Positions 53,698 to 64,000 of a stretch of DNA of 64,000 nucleotides are shown one piece after another. Origin of the DNA: Mastigamoeba balamuthi (lineage: Eukaryota > Evosea > Mastigamoebida > Mastigamoebidae); NCBI GenBank assembly GCA_902651635.1, contig CACRSC010000024.1, positions 65,181 to 129,180 of the forward strand, in the 5' to 3' direction. Position numbers and translations under genes: made by a program. A model generated the notes under the pieces. It did no database searches, had not been told where the DNA came from, and saw only the letters and a program-made list of their open reading frames with translations. Positions within the stretch are counted from its first letter, which is position 1; the number at the start of each line of letters is the position of its first letter.

Positions 53698-54117
53698 TCA
53701 GAGGGGGATGATGACCCAGTGGAGATACTGGTCGTCCCTGGGAGGCCTGTACGTGATGAGGGGGTCCGCCATGCCGGGGTTGCGCCCGTCGAGGAAGCCC
53801 CCGCTGCTCCGGCTCACGATGGCCACTGCCCCGCTGTCCGCGACGGGCACCAGCGACCAGTGCAGGTAGTGGTCCTCCTCGATGGGTGGCCTGTACGTGA
53901 CGAGCAGCTCGCTCATGCCCGGGTTGCGCCCGTCGAGGCAGCCGCCGCTGCTGACGCTCTGTATCGCGAAGTGCGCAGTGCCCACGGCGACGAGGTGCCA
54001 CTGGAGGTAGGCGTCGTTCTGGGGCGGGCGGTACGTGATGAGGGGCTGCGACATGCCGGGGTTGCGCCCGTCGAGGTAGCCCCCGCTGCTCCGGCTCTGT
54101 ATCGCGTACTTGACCAT
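53698..54117 (-). CDS. Beta-trefoil-like three-repeat protein
   Basis: 139 residues made of three repeats of about 46 residues, each with (Y/F)AIQSxSSGGYLDGRNPGM followed by a PLITYRPP-type segment and YLQWHLV. This size and threefold symmetry fit a beta-trefoil, with the Q/H-W near each repeat end as in ricin-type lectins. A carbohydrate-binding role is plausible but not proven; a hisactophilin- or fascin-like trefoil is an alternative. There is no signal peptide, so it is probably cytosolic. No introns. It is divergent from a close paralogue at 54749-55207 across about 630 bp. Confidence 0.75.
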   Translation of the reverse strand: MVKYAIQSRSSGGYLDGRNPGMSQPLITYRPPQNDAYLQWHLVAVGTAHFAIQSVSSGGCLDGRNPGMSELLVTYRPPIEEDHYLHWSLVPVADSGAVAIVSRSSGGFLDGRNPGMADPLITYRPPRDDQYLHWVIIPL

Positions 54118-54748
54118 TCACGGGTCTCTGGTGCAGAGTTGCACTAACCGCGAGTCTGCAGATCCGTCCTATTCCGGTATTCGCGGGATCTAGTGCGAGA
54201 TATGCACCAATCGCTTTGGCAGAGCAAGACACGCACTGTCCATCCATGTGTTCAAGGCTGCCAGCCATTGTCTGTGCAGCAGTGGACGATAGAGAAGCTC
54301 CAGTCCGGAGAGCCCGGGTGCTTTTTTTCCCTACGATGAGCAAGCGCGCTGCCCCGCGTGGCTGAGGCGGGGGTCTCAGTCTCGTTGACAACAGAGCTCG
54401 CGGCTTGCGACTGACCGAGACACACCGCTCCGCCGCCTGGGGTCCTTGATTCCACGACTGGAGGTACGTATCTCACTAAACTGGGCTCTCCGTGCCCCAG
54501 CACCAGGAGCCCGAGACCTCAGGGCAGAACAGTGCAAAAACTTCCATGAAGGCCTTGTGGTGCTGCTCGCAGCGCCGCCCAACTCTTGTAAAGTATCTCG
54601 GGTAGGATAAGGATGCGGTAGTCTACGTGGCACGGGTGCAATTCCGGTGCTCTTGTGCCCATTCTATTTTCGTCAAGACCGCAATCCCCGCATCACCCCG
54701 GAGAGCCCACACGCGCCACAACAGGCCCAGGGCCAGCACAAGCAGGAA
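54118..54748. other. Divergent intergenic region between the two trefoil genes
   Basis: Should contain both promoters. No recognisable motif or further gene. Confidence 0.4.
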
Positions 54749-55207
54749 ATGGTGTCGCCCCCGCGGTCAAGCGCAGCGACGGCAGCGAGCGGCGGGAAGG
54801 TGGCGATACAGAGCCGGAGCAGCGGGGGCTACCTCGACGGGCGCAACCCCGGCATGTCGCAGCCCCTCATCACGTTCCGCCCGCCCCAGAACGACGCCTA
54901 CCTCCAGTGGCGCTTCGTGCCCGTTGGCGACGGCCACTACGCGATACAGAGCGTCAGCAGCGGGGGCTGCCTCGACGGGCGCAACCCGGGCATGAGCGAG
55001 CTGCTCATCACGTTCAGGCCGCACGAGACCGACCACTACCTACACTGGTCGCTGGTGCCCGTGGCGGACCCCGAGGCGGTGGCCATCATGAGCCGCAGCA
55101 GCGGTGGGTGCCTCGACGGGCGCAACCCGGGCATGTCGGAACCCCTCATCACGTACAGGCCCTCTAGGGACGACAAGTACCTCCACTGGGTCATCGTCCC
55201 CATCTGA
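54749..55207 (+). CDS. Beta-trefoil-like three-repeat protein, paralogue
   Basis: 152 residues with a short N-terminal extension (MVSPPRSSAATAASGGK) and the same three repeats as the divergent gene (KVAIQSRSSGGYLDGRN, HYAIQSVSSGGCLDGRN, AVAIMSRSSGGCLDGRN), ending in DKYLHWVIVPI. An upstream in-frame Met at 54647 exists, but the extra sequence is unlike the family. Sequence identity to the neighbour is high over the repeats, so this is a recent inverted duplication. Intronless. Function uncertain, as for the paralogue. Confidence 0.75.
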   Translation: MVSPPRSSAATAASGGKVAIQSRSSGGYLDGRNPGMSQPLITFRPPQNDAYLQWRFVPVGDGHYAIQSVSSGGCLDGRNPGMSELLITFRPHETDHYLHWSLVPVADPEAVAIMSRSSGGCLDGRNPGMSEPLITYRPSRDDKYLHWVIVPI

Positions 55208-55589
55208 GACCGCGCCTCAGGGCCTCTCTCTCTCTGCTCTGGGTGGATGGTGCCCGGCCGACACCTCGTCCCAGCCCACTGTAGACATAAGCCGCGAGCT
55301 GTTCTTCTGCACACGCATTCCAGACGCATTGATGAGGTGTCTGTGGGAGGTGAAGGGTCCGGGGATGCCTGGTATGGTGCCCACTTGAAGCCGCCGGATG
55401 TGCTGGTGCGATTGGGGCGTTTGTGTGCAGTCTTGTTGATCGTGTATGTTAGCTGAGTTGCCTTGGTGTTGGTTGTGGTTGTCTTGCTCTTTGCTCTACG
55501 GGCAAGGTTTCGGGATGTTATTGCTGAACGTACGTAGTGATTGCCTTGCGCATCCCGTGAATACACCAGCTAATCACTGGACGCATCCT
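55208..55589. other. Intergenic, nothing identified
   Basis: 3' flank of the trefoil gene; no gene or repeat is supported. Confidence 0.4.
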
Positions 55590-56350
55590 GCTTGGCACGT
55601 ACGTTATGTCAAACTCGCCAGTGTCTGTGAGATCGGCCAGCGAGTTGGACAACTCGTTGAAGCAAGAAAGATGCTGTGCTGGCGCGGACCATGCCAGCTC
55701 TTTCAGTGACTTTGGGTCGAACAAACGTAACAGAGATTCTCCTGCGATGATGGAAAGCAAGGTACTGTGGATGCCGAGCACAAGCGCCTTCTACGCGTGC
55801 GCCACAACCTCCAGCGTGGTGTCGGGCCGCATGGGCACCCGAGGAAATGACTGGATGGCCAACGAATGCACCCTGGCTGTACAAGGCAAACGAGCACCTC
55901 CCACGGATCGGCGTTCGTTGCGGTACTGGAAGAGGACGACAGCAGGCGGGGGCGCAGAACGGAGAGCAGCAAAGAGCTCGGGGAGGAGCGGAGGGCTGAC
56001 CTCCTGCAGAGGGCTCCCACTGCCCGCCCGCGAGTGCATCCCCAGTCCACGCACTCGGCTGCCTCGTGCAGCCACAGGTGTCCTGCCTCCTCGACCGGGC
56101 GCGTGAAGGACAGCTCGGCCTCCACGTCGCGCGGGGGCAGCAGAGAGCTCCACTGCCCTCTGTTCCTCCACAGCTGCCGCCACACCAGGAACCTCGCCGA
56201 CACCTCCTTGCAGAGCGGCGGGCACCCCAGGAGCCTGTAGAGCGCGAGAGCGACCTCGCGGGAGCACGAGGGCGACGAGAACCACGGGCGCTGGGCGACA
56301 GGGGGCGTGGGCCTCTGGTGGTCAGGGGGCTGGCAGCGAGGGATCCCTCG
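55590..56350 (-). pseudogene. Truncated copy of the unknown gene at 62110-63561
   Basis: Direct-orientation paralogue. Readable blocks include EVSARFLVWRQLWRNRGQWS, EAELSFTRPVEEAGHLWLHE and AAVVLF-like sequence, and near the 3' end SCFNELSNSLADLTDTGEF, matching FCFNELTNSLVFIADHCEM of the intact gene. The frame is broken several times and the C-terminal third is missing, so it is a pseudogene. Confidence 0.6.
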
Positions 56351-56667
56351 GCTGTCAATTGGAGTGCACGGAATATCGAAGCAAAATCGATTGATTTTGG
56401 CAAGATATCATCTTCCTTCCCCAAGATCTGTGGTGCCCGGCAACGACATCAGGGTCGCGGGGCTCCACCTGCGGGGGCACCGACAGAACGCAAGTTCGCA
56501 GACGCCTTGCACGGCCCCGAGGCTGCCCACGTCTGTGCCGACGACTTGAGCAAAGATAGGGAACAGAGAGTGTATGGACCAAAGATCCACGAAATCAGAG
56601 TCCAACCGGCAGTACGTGAATACGCGGCATACTCACTCCTCGCCAAAGGAGGTGAAAATCAGTTGTT

Positions 56668-59600
56668 TTATTTTACTCCAACGAGGGCGTAAACAGTCTG
56701 GGTGCCCTTTCCCTTGAGATGCATCACTTGAGGCTTGCCAAACTCAAACTCGTTGCTCGCAAGTGACTGCGTATTCGAGTCACACAGAATCCCCCCTGGA
56801 TGTGCCTGTGCCTTTACTCGCGCTGCCTAGATTATTCAATGAGATCTCGTTATTCCAGAATCAGGCGAACCATATTAACTGTATCGGACCACAGGTCGTA
56901 GATCCAGTTTCTCTTCCCAATGATGCCACCGGCACATGGCCCAGAGCTGATCCCCACTCGGAGGAATACCTGCTCAGTGTTTCCCAGAGTCTTTGCCTTG
57001 CTAAACCTCTGAAACTCGAGGGCCAGCATTAGCATGAGATGCGCATGCCTCATGGTCTCGTGGGGCACACCGGTCGCAGCCACTGCATGTTTTTGAGGGC
57101 TCAGTGAGAAATCCGGAAACAGTGGTTAATGCGCACAGTAAATGTCCAGGATGGTCTTGATCTTAGTGACTCCACACTTCTCGGTGATGTCATCCAGGCC
57201 CTCAATATAATCACTCAAAAACGCCGAGACAAGAGCAGGTGGGGTGACAGTGGCCCAGTCCTTGAAGCCGACAATGTCGCAGAACAGGATGCTTGACGAC
57301 GAGTATGTTTCGTTTGGCAGAACCCCTTGCTGGAGTGAGAGAAACACATGCTCCGGGAACAGAGAATGAATAATTCGCAATATCCTCCTAGTGCGGTGTC
57401 AGAAAGGGTTTATTCTGAAAAGAAAATACTGATGCTGTGCTGCCTTGGATGACAGAAGATAATTAATAGATAGTGCAATGTTCTTAAGCTGTTGATTTCC
57501 CCGGAAACGAACTGTGGCACTGGCAGTATTTGATGTGACCTTGACAATGGACCTTGATAAACGAGAGAGCCCACGGAATATGATCATTTCCACAAAGGCA
57601 ATGCTGCCTATCAGATCAACGACCAGAACAGCTGCGCCAATGCCACATAGAGCACCAAAGAGACTCTTCTGATCTGATATCACATCAGAATCGCGGATGC
57701 TGAACAGAAGCACTCCACTCCCTGCCCTCTGTGAGCTTATTGAGTGCCTTGTACGTCTAGGAGAATTGAGCATACACTGTTTGCAAAGATGGATCCTTCG
57801 ACAATCACTGTTGAGTTCGTGTGGGCTCCACTGGGACAGAAGAGAATTACATCAGACAGGGAATTTCTTCCATCAACAGTAACAGTCCTTATCGAACTTT
57901 CTGTGTATCTTGTCAATAGAATTACAGCAGTGAATGGATGTACTCTTAATTGCAGACCCTGGTGCGTTCGTTTCCTTTATGTTCCACAGTGCCTTCAGAT
58001 GTCCTTCAGTTCTCTCTTCCGAAAAGAGAACACCAAGGCACATGCTCATCATAGTCGCCTTGGTTGGAAGTGCTTGTCTGAAGTCTCGAAGAAACACAAC
58101 CCAGCCAACAATAGGTGATGTCGTTGTAAGAGATACAGGAAATGATGCGGCCAATCTAGTTACCCCTCTGAACAGAGTGCATCAGTATTTCTTGAATAGA
58201 AAAAAAGCACGAACGACATGGGATCGAACAGAAGCAGAGTAAAGAGGCCCTTCTGAACAACCTGCTCGGTGAGCACAGATATCTCCTCACCCGTGATATT
58301 TCTGGGAATGTGGGTCTCATAGTCAAGGGCAGCACCATTCAGAAGAGTCCCATTCAGAGTGAAGTATAGGATTCCATCGATGTTGTTGACATCCATCATC
58401 GGGAAATCGACGACCATTGTTTGCCAGAACCACCCGTTAGGGTCCCCTGCCAGCACGTATTCCCATGCCAAGTTCTGAGGGTATTATAAGAAGTGATTAA
58501 GAATTGAACAAGAGTACCCAGCAGCCCCAGCCTCCTGCAATGTCATGCAAATCAGAGAGTGCTCCATTCAGAGCACGGGATACTCTGTTGATGTCAGCAA
58601 CTGCCCGGTGCTCCATTAGCTGCTCTGTTGTACTTCCCATTGTGCTGACGAGAAAGCCGACAAGGGTACCAACCGATGCTGCCAAAAGAGCCAACACCCC
58701 AACGATTATTCCAAATCGTAGAGACAGAAGGACCTGTAGTAGCAAACTCTGCTTCCCTTCGTCAGCGACATCCCACACAATCCCCTGATCATCCTTTACA
58801 GCATTCAGCAATCCATTCGAGTTGAAAGACGCCTCGGAGGATATATCAGAGATGTAGTCCTCAACAGCTGGAACAATTCTCCACTTCGGAGTGCACTGAG
58901 CACCATCGACAAAATCTCCTGCGGCTTCTAGAGAAAACGAACTATCGCATTCTTCATCAAGAGTATCTTTTGACCGAGAGCAGCACAGAATCTCCCCAGG
59001 AGTGGCAGATTCCTGAATCTGTTGCGCAAGATGCACTTTCGATTGATTTCAGAAAAAGGTTGGAGAATTGCCGGACCTGAGGGCCCCCAGATTTCGAAGA
59101 ATTGTTTCTTGAGGCCAATCAACGAGGTACTACAGGACCCAGTGGCAATTCCCATTCTGAACTGAAGTTCTTGATCGGATTTTGCCATTTTATGGCCTTT
59201 GCACAGTCTATAGATTGGTTTAGGCCTTTTCAGTGATGGCAAATTGGCACGTGCCTTGAGAACTCAATAGATACTTGAGCTGCAACTCTCACACAATTCC
59301 GAACTGGTGTCATTCCGCTGATAACCACTGTGACATTCATCAGATTCAACCTGAAAGATAAGAAGATACCATATGCATCACCAATTGTCATTACTTTCGT
59401 TGCTCCCTGGCTGCAAACAATGTCGTCCATCTTGCTGAAGACGTGGTTCAGGTAGCCAGTTACCACATCTGGCGTCAATGCTGATGACCTGAGGTCGAAG
59501 TCAATGATGAAATAGAGCTGTCTCTGATTTGGTGTACCACAGTGTGAAGTTACAGATATCGACAAAGAGAACAGATGTCTCAGAGAAGGTCAAGTTGTTG

Positions 59601-61328
59601 GATTCACCTCTTCTGATCCTGTTCAGAACATCTGTTGGGAATATGTTCTTCATGATGTTCTCTGTCTTCCTGAATTATCGGATGTTCAGAAAGTAGGAAG
59701 ATGCGAGGACAGATGTACTCAGTCTGACGCTCGATTGCGCTCAGTAGCTCATTGACAGCCCGAGTCACCTGTCGCAGCTCAGTCTTCCCAGTGACTTGAA
59801 GCTTCTCTCTTTTGTTGCCCTATGTTTGGCGTTAGTACAGTATCACTGCTCAGCCTCGTTGACTTACACAGTCCGAGGAGATTGCCACAATCTGGTTTGA
59901 GAGACTGGAGAGAATCCTGACGACAAAGAACTCGACGAGCAAGAAGACAATGCAGAAAAGCACACAGAAAGTGATGCAAAAAATGAGGACGATGTATCGA
60001 GTTGCTACAGTGAATGGTTAGCTCAACAGCGTCTTCAAATAGAGTACATGAGGAAATTGTAGGCTCATCTACACGGTTGCCCCTGATGAGTGCATACACT
60101 CTGGGCACTCCCTGCTCGTCGCCAAACATCAGTCCAATTGCCAAGTATGTCTTATGAGTCTGATTTGCTGTGATAGAACAAGCCAGGTTTTCGGGGCAAA
60201 CTGTAGATGAGGGAGCCACCACGTAGTCAACAGAATCGTCTGGAATTGGTTGATTGAGGTGAGAAAAATCTGATCTGGTGGTCTCACCACTCAGTGGCTC
60301 TGTCATCTGAGCCATCTTCCCCTGCCACGCAGATGAAATGCTCTGGTACTGTTCGATGTCGTACATTCTGAATAGTATTGTGTGAGACAACAGATTACAA
60401 GAGATCAGAGGAGCATCGCACAGCGAGACACAGATGTCTGTTGCTTGTGCAATGCTGCCCAATGGATACTGCACGTCCCTTGCGAACACCATCCATCCAA
60501 CATCGTCCCCAGACAAGTTGCTGTACCGCACGTACTGGCTCTGCACGATGACTGCCGTCTCTCTGTTCACAATTACGTCAGGTCAGACCCGGTAATGACC
60601 CTTGGAGTCTCACGTTTCGGGGATCCAGTAGAGCCCGCTGGCCTCTCCCGTCTTCACAAGGGCCGCACCAACTTGCTGGCCCAGCATGGCCGAGGGGAAC
60701 ACCGATGCGTTCTTCTCCACGTTCCACATGTTGCCGTTGAGGACCTGGGGACGATGAGCTGTCATTCATTGCACTGGACAATGAGAATTGTACGGTTCCG
60801 TTGGGGAGGACTATCAGGTAGCAATGCAGCCCGAAGCCCGTCAGCAGCGTTGTATCTCCCGCCATCATGAGGAACCAGAAAGGCCCGTTGGGGTCCTGCG
60901 CCGCCACATACTCGTACATCATGTCCTGTGGTGGAAGCGAACAGCACGGGGTGGAAACAGGGCGATAGATGATCCATTTTTAGTATGTGCTTTCTTGACC
61001 GAATTTAAGTAGACAGAAATGAATGGCGCACCCACCAGGCGAGCATTGTCGCCTCGGTGCCGACTACAGACAGCTGGTTGTTGAAGGCGCCGAAGAACAG
61101 CGTGGCCTCCTCGTTCGCCTGGTTGCGCTCGAGCGAGTGCAGATCGTCCGACGCGATGCGTTCGATGAGACCCGCCGAGAGCCCTACGGCGGCCGCAGCG
61201 ACCGCCAGCAGCGCCACCAGCACGTGTAGCCGCACGTGGCGCACCAACAGCGACAGCGTACAGCAGCACCGCACATGTGCGGATGGCTTCTTCGCCACCG
61301 ACTCGGGTAGAACGAGCTGCGTCTGCAT
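56668..61328 (-). CDS. Bimodular transmembrane class III adenylyl cyclase
   Basis: Makes cAMP from ATP at the plasma membrane (inferred). Start MQTQLVLPESVAKK at 61328. Each of two modules has a TM helix, an outer sensor region with an EYV-A-x-DPNG motif, a second TM with a HAMP-like linker, and a cyclase domain. Module 1: TM VLVALLAVAAAAVGL, YIVLIFCITFCVLFCIVFLL, cyclase with metal-site Asp in SVLFVDICNFT and TKVMTIGDAYG, then FEIWG-PSVHLAQQIQ. Module 2 continues in the same ORF (59036-58497): TM FGIIVGVLALLAASVGTLVG, cyclase SILFCDIVGFKDW, TKIKTILDIY, YDLWSDTVNM-AARV. It ends HLKGKGTQTVYALVGVK-stop at 56668. Module 2 has the ATP-selecting Lys and Asp and the catalytic Asn and Arg; module 1 lacks them but keeps both metal Asp residues. 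About ten short introns; one join near 60760 and the 57.8-58.2 kb part are unresolved. Confidence 0.85.
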
Positions 61329-61379
61329 TGTTCGACTTGTGGGGTTTATTGCTCTGCCCTGAATAGCAGCTGCCACACC

Positions 61380-62109
61380 GATGTGCTATTCCACCATATC
61401 CGGGCACACATTATCCAATAAAGAAGCCCGCCCACTTGGGGGCGAGGAGAGGAAATCCTTTTGGTCCCGTCCGAGGTGGTGTCCTCCTCAGAGTGCCAAA
61501 AGGCCTGGTATTCTCTGTGAGCTCTACACGCTCCAGAATGGGGTCAACTGAGGTTTATTTCCAAGCGACGAGCCTGATCGAGTGCGTTCTTCGCTCACTG
61601 CCTTCACGGGAGGACGTGGGTGGGGGTGTCCAGCAGCACCATCGCTCAGTTCTGCTCAGTCAGGATTGGATAATTTGTGCCCGGATCTGGTGGAATGGCT
61701 TCGATGGGTGAAATGGGGGGAATGGGATTAGGTTCACGGACCCCGATGCGCCCGGTGCACTGCACTCGTGCGTTCTGAAGCACTTATTTATGATAGCAGA
61801 CCCGAAGGTGCTCCATTCATAGAAGCACACCATAAAAGGGAAAAGAGGAATATCTGATTGGCGACGCCTCTTTGTGTTTGCTCTCTCGAAGGTGGCATCG
61901 TGCTCGCAGCAATTCATGGATATCGGGATTGCTTGAATCCAATGCCTTATTCGTAGTACAGTCACTGTCCCGAGCCCCTAGAGAAGCGCCGAGGCAGGAG
62001 GGTCATTGGCATCCTTAAGCCGTCGCTTTCCCGAGTAGGGGGAGAAAACACATAATGCACAAAGCCCCACTGATAGATATCGGTCAACAGATCACATTGA
62101 AAGTCAATT
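61380..62109. other. Intergenic, nothing identified
   Basis: Contains the cyclase promoter region and the 3' flank of the next minus-strand gene. No repeat or gene is supported. Confidence 0.4.
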
Positions 62110-63561
62110 TCATTGCAAATCGGAGGCAAAGAACAATCGAGAAGTTTGGAGAGACATTGGGCCAGAGCGTGCCATCACAGCTCTCACACTAAGGCCTGCA
62201 GATGCGTGTACCATCCACGAGCCCAGCTCCCTGCCACTGTGGCTGCAAAGGCAGCGCAGCCACAGCTCGTGGCCGCGTTCCTCGGTCGCCCACGTGTACC
62301 CGTCCTGGATGGAATGCCTCTGCGTGGATTGGAGTAGCTCGACAATAGCAGGAAGCATCGGCACGGGCGCCACGTGCATTGTGTTGAGGTCGACCTGCAG
62401 CTGGAATGGCCTTGGCAGGCCCATGTGCTCCTCAGCAGCACAGAGGGCGTTGTTGAACTGGACGGCCTCTGCGAGCCCGTCGATGGGGACATTCCGAGAC
62501 CAGCGTTTGGAGAGCAGATCGGCAGCCCTCTGGTACCAGGCGTGACACGCCTCATCACAGATAGTATCGACTCTCAGCACAGACGTGCGACTGAAGCAGA
62601 AGACGTAGCGCCCAGATGCTGACCACGCAAGTGAATAACATTGATGACTGAAGTCGTATTCTCTGCAAATTAGACGGTCCCCCTGTGGCTTCACCTCGTG
62701 GTTCTTTGGTACAGTTGCAATAACCATTTCACAGTGATCTGCTATGAAAACCAGCGAATTTGTCAGCTCGTTGAAGCAAAAGAAGGGCTCGGTCGATGTC
62801 CTCCTCATCATCGAGCCCAGCAACGTTCCCGAATGTGAGTCGAGCCAATAGAAAGACGCTGTGCCCGAGTGGAAGACGTGCTCGGTATGGACGCAGATGA
62901 TAACAACTCTCTCTGTGTGCGCCACAATGAGCACAGTGCAGACGGTTCTCGTCGACAGAGGTTGTGTGAGCGCCAACGAATGCCGCACGCCATGCCCTGG
63001 CTGTACGAGGGAAGCCCGCACCTCTTTGATACTCTCTCCTGTCTCAGACTTCGATGCACACTCGAAGAGGACGACAGCGGGCGGGGGCGCAGAACGGAGA
63101 GCAGCAAAGAGCTCGGGGAGGAGCAGAGGGCTGACCTCCTGCAGCGGGCTCCCACTTCCCACCCGCGAGTGCATCCCCAGTGCCAAGCACTCGGCTGCCT
63201 CGTGCAGCCACAGGTGCCCTGCCTCCTCTATCGGGCGCGTGAAGGACAGCTCGGCCTCCACGTCGCGCGGGGGCAGCAGAGAGCTCCACTGCCCTCTGTT
63301 CCTCCACAGCTGCCGCCACACCAGAAACCTCGCCGACACCTCCTTCTTGCAGAGCGGCGGGCACCCCAGGAGCCTGTAGAGCGCGAGAGCGACCTCGCGG
63401 GAGCACGAGGGCGACGAGTACCACGGGCGCTGGGCGACAGGGGGCGTGGGCCTCTGGTGGTCAGGGGGGCTGGCAGCGAGGTCCCTGAGTGCCTCGAGGG
63501 CCGTGTGGATGCTGGTCCCGCACGGCAGCGCCCGCACAAAGCGCCAGAGCTCCATAGCCAT
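62110..63561 (-). CDS. Unknown protein, possible beta-propeller C-terminal half
   Basis: A single long exon encodes about 480 residues from the Met at 63561 (MAMELWRFVRALPCGTSIHT) to the stop at 62110. An acceptor-like TTGCCCGCAG just upstream and a GTATGTGC near 63706 suggest another 5' exon. The N-terminal half is helical (EVALALYRLLGCPPLCKKEV, RFLVWRQLWRNRGQWSSLL). From about residue 230 it has repeated strand-like segments with hydrophobic-polar alternation (TVCTVLIVAHTERVVIICVH, SFYWLDSHSGTLLGSM, CYSLAWSASGRYVFCFSRTS), which may be propeller blades. No family is recognised. A broken direct copy lies at 55590-56350 on the far side of the cyclase. Confidence 0.6.
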   Translation of the reverse strand: MAMELWRFVRALPCGTSIHTALEALRDLAASPPDHQRPTPPVAQRPWYSSPSCSREVALALYRLLGCPPLCKKEVSARFLVWRQLWRNRGQWSSLLPPRDVEAELSFTRPIEEAGHLWLHEAAECLALGMHSRVGSGSPLQEVSPLLLPELFAALRSAPPPAVVLFECASKSETGESIKEVRASLVQPGHGVRHSLALTQPLSTRTVCTVLIVAHTERVVIICVHTEHVFHSGTASFYWLDSHSGTLLGSMMRRTSTEPFFCFNELTNSLVFIADHCEMVIATVPKNHEVKPQGDRLICREYDFSHQCYSLAWSASGRYVFCFSRTSVLRVDTICDEACHAWYQRAADLLSKRWSRNVPIDGLAEAVQFNNALCAAEEHMGLPRPFQLQVDLNTMHVAPVPMLPAIVELLQSTQRHSIQDGYTWATEERGHELWLRCLCSHSGRELGSWMVHASAGLSVRAVMARSGPMSLQTSRLFFASDLQ

Positions 63562-63848
63562 GATTGCGCCTGCGGGCAATGAAACAGTTGATTCTGGCGC
63601 TGCGATTCTGCAGAGGAGCGTCGGCATCTGATGAGGGGTTTCTGCGACTGTTTCACTTTGCCTGGCATTCGGGCGAGCTCGCAAAGGAGCAGCACAGCAC
63701 ACAGCACATACCGCAGGCTCGGTTGGATTGCTTGCGTCCGTTGTTCCAGCTCAGAGGGGACTGGGGGGAGGGGGCGTTGGTTGCTTCGGGCCTCTGCTCT
63801 GCGACGCCGTGTCCGGCAGGCCAGCCAGCCAGCAGACGGAGAGGGCGC
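63562..63848. other. 5' region of the unknown gene and 3' flank of the next gene
   Basis: Contains the possible intron (about 63566-63706) and perhaps a first exon of the gene at 62110-63561. Otherwise nothing. Confidence 0.35.
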
Positions 63849-64000
63849 TCAGAGGGGGCGCAGGGCGGCGACGGCGTTGACGAGCGTGCGGTACGTGCGG
63901 CGCGAGGCGGGGTCGAGGGCGGCGACGGCCTCGCGGAGCTCCGGGGCGCCGAGGAGGCGGCCGACGCGGGCGACGAGGGCGGCCCTGTCGCGGACGAGCT
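63849..64000 (-). CDS. 3' end of a gene cut by the window edge
   Basis: The minus strand from the window edge is open and ends at a TGA at 63849 with AVAALDPASRRTYRTLVNAV then AALRPL. The Arg/Ala/Leu-rich helical sequence (DRAALVARVGRLLGAPELRE) has the regular pattern of the surrounding GC-rich genes. Too little is present to name a family. Confidence 0.5.
   Translation of the reverse strand, partial: LVRDRAALVARVGRLLGAPELREAVAALDPASRRTYRTLVNAVAALRPL

Noticed and set aside
56668-61328. Guanylyl cyclase identity, because of the KV-x-TIGDAY sequence in module 1
   Set aside because: The base-selecting residue in module 1 is Met rather than Glu, and module 2 has the Lys/Asp pair of adenylyl cyclases.
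56668-61328. Two separate tandem cyclase genes instead of one
   Set aside because: A single open frame (59036-58497) runs from the end of cyclase 1 through the next membrane segment, and no stop or promoter gap separates the modules.

Overview
This window is nuclear DNA from a GC-rich unicellular eukaryote with short spliceosomal introns. A protist is most likely. The gene set (NOT3, AP-3 sigma, Alg13/Alg14, a C2-kinase, a membrane adenylyl cyclase, F-box and beta-trefoil families) would suit an amoebozoan, but the sequence alone does not fix the species. Stops in the clearest genes are TGA and TAA, and the standard code works throughout. Most introns are GT-AG and about 40-110 nt long. Three conserved genes need GC-AG introns.

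There are two kinds of territory. Positions 1 to about 26000 are accessory DNA of lower and patchier GC: short intron-containing genes, decayed genes, and arrays of palindromic repeats built on GTAGCGG / CCGCTAC, with an AT-richer AGCGCTA flavour near 2.4-2.7 and 6.6-6.9 kb. It holds a decayed YqaJ-type exonuclease, two small tail-anchored proteins, a DDE_Tnp_4 (Harbinger-like) transposase, two copies of an unknown multi-exon gene, a zinc-finger transposase-like gene of about 950 codons, and a convergent gene with a cysteine cluster followed by a caspase-like His/Cys dyad. The arrays lie between these genes, so the block looks like gene cassettes separated by hairpin-forming repeats. One ordinary metabolic gene, nadC (12209-14119, three exons, 346 aa), sits as a GC-rich island inside it.

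From about 26 kb on the DNA is host-like. A locus at 26-35 kb holds an F-box gene, a large imperfect palindrome carrying two head-to-head copies of one secreted-protein gene, and a truncated F-box copy. A housekeeping run at 35-48.2 kb encodes a C2-domain CAMK-type kinase (-), AP-3 sigma (+), an Alg13-Alg14 fusion (-), a PPP-family phosphatase (-) and the CCR4-NOT subunit NOT3 (-). The 50-64 kb part holds a protein with an ADP-ribosyltransferase-like region and Sel1 repeats, a divergent pair of beta-trefoil-like genes, a bimodular transmembrane adenylyl cyclase, two direct copies (one broken) of an unknown gene on either side of that cyclase, and the 3' end of a gene running off the window.

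The strongest novelty candidates are the array-bounded cassette block with a recurring border motif, the caspase-like gene beside the transposase-like gene, the cyclase whose two catalytic halves look specialised like C1 and C2 of animal adenylyl cyclases, and the Alg13-Alg14 fusion in an order permuted relative to MurG.
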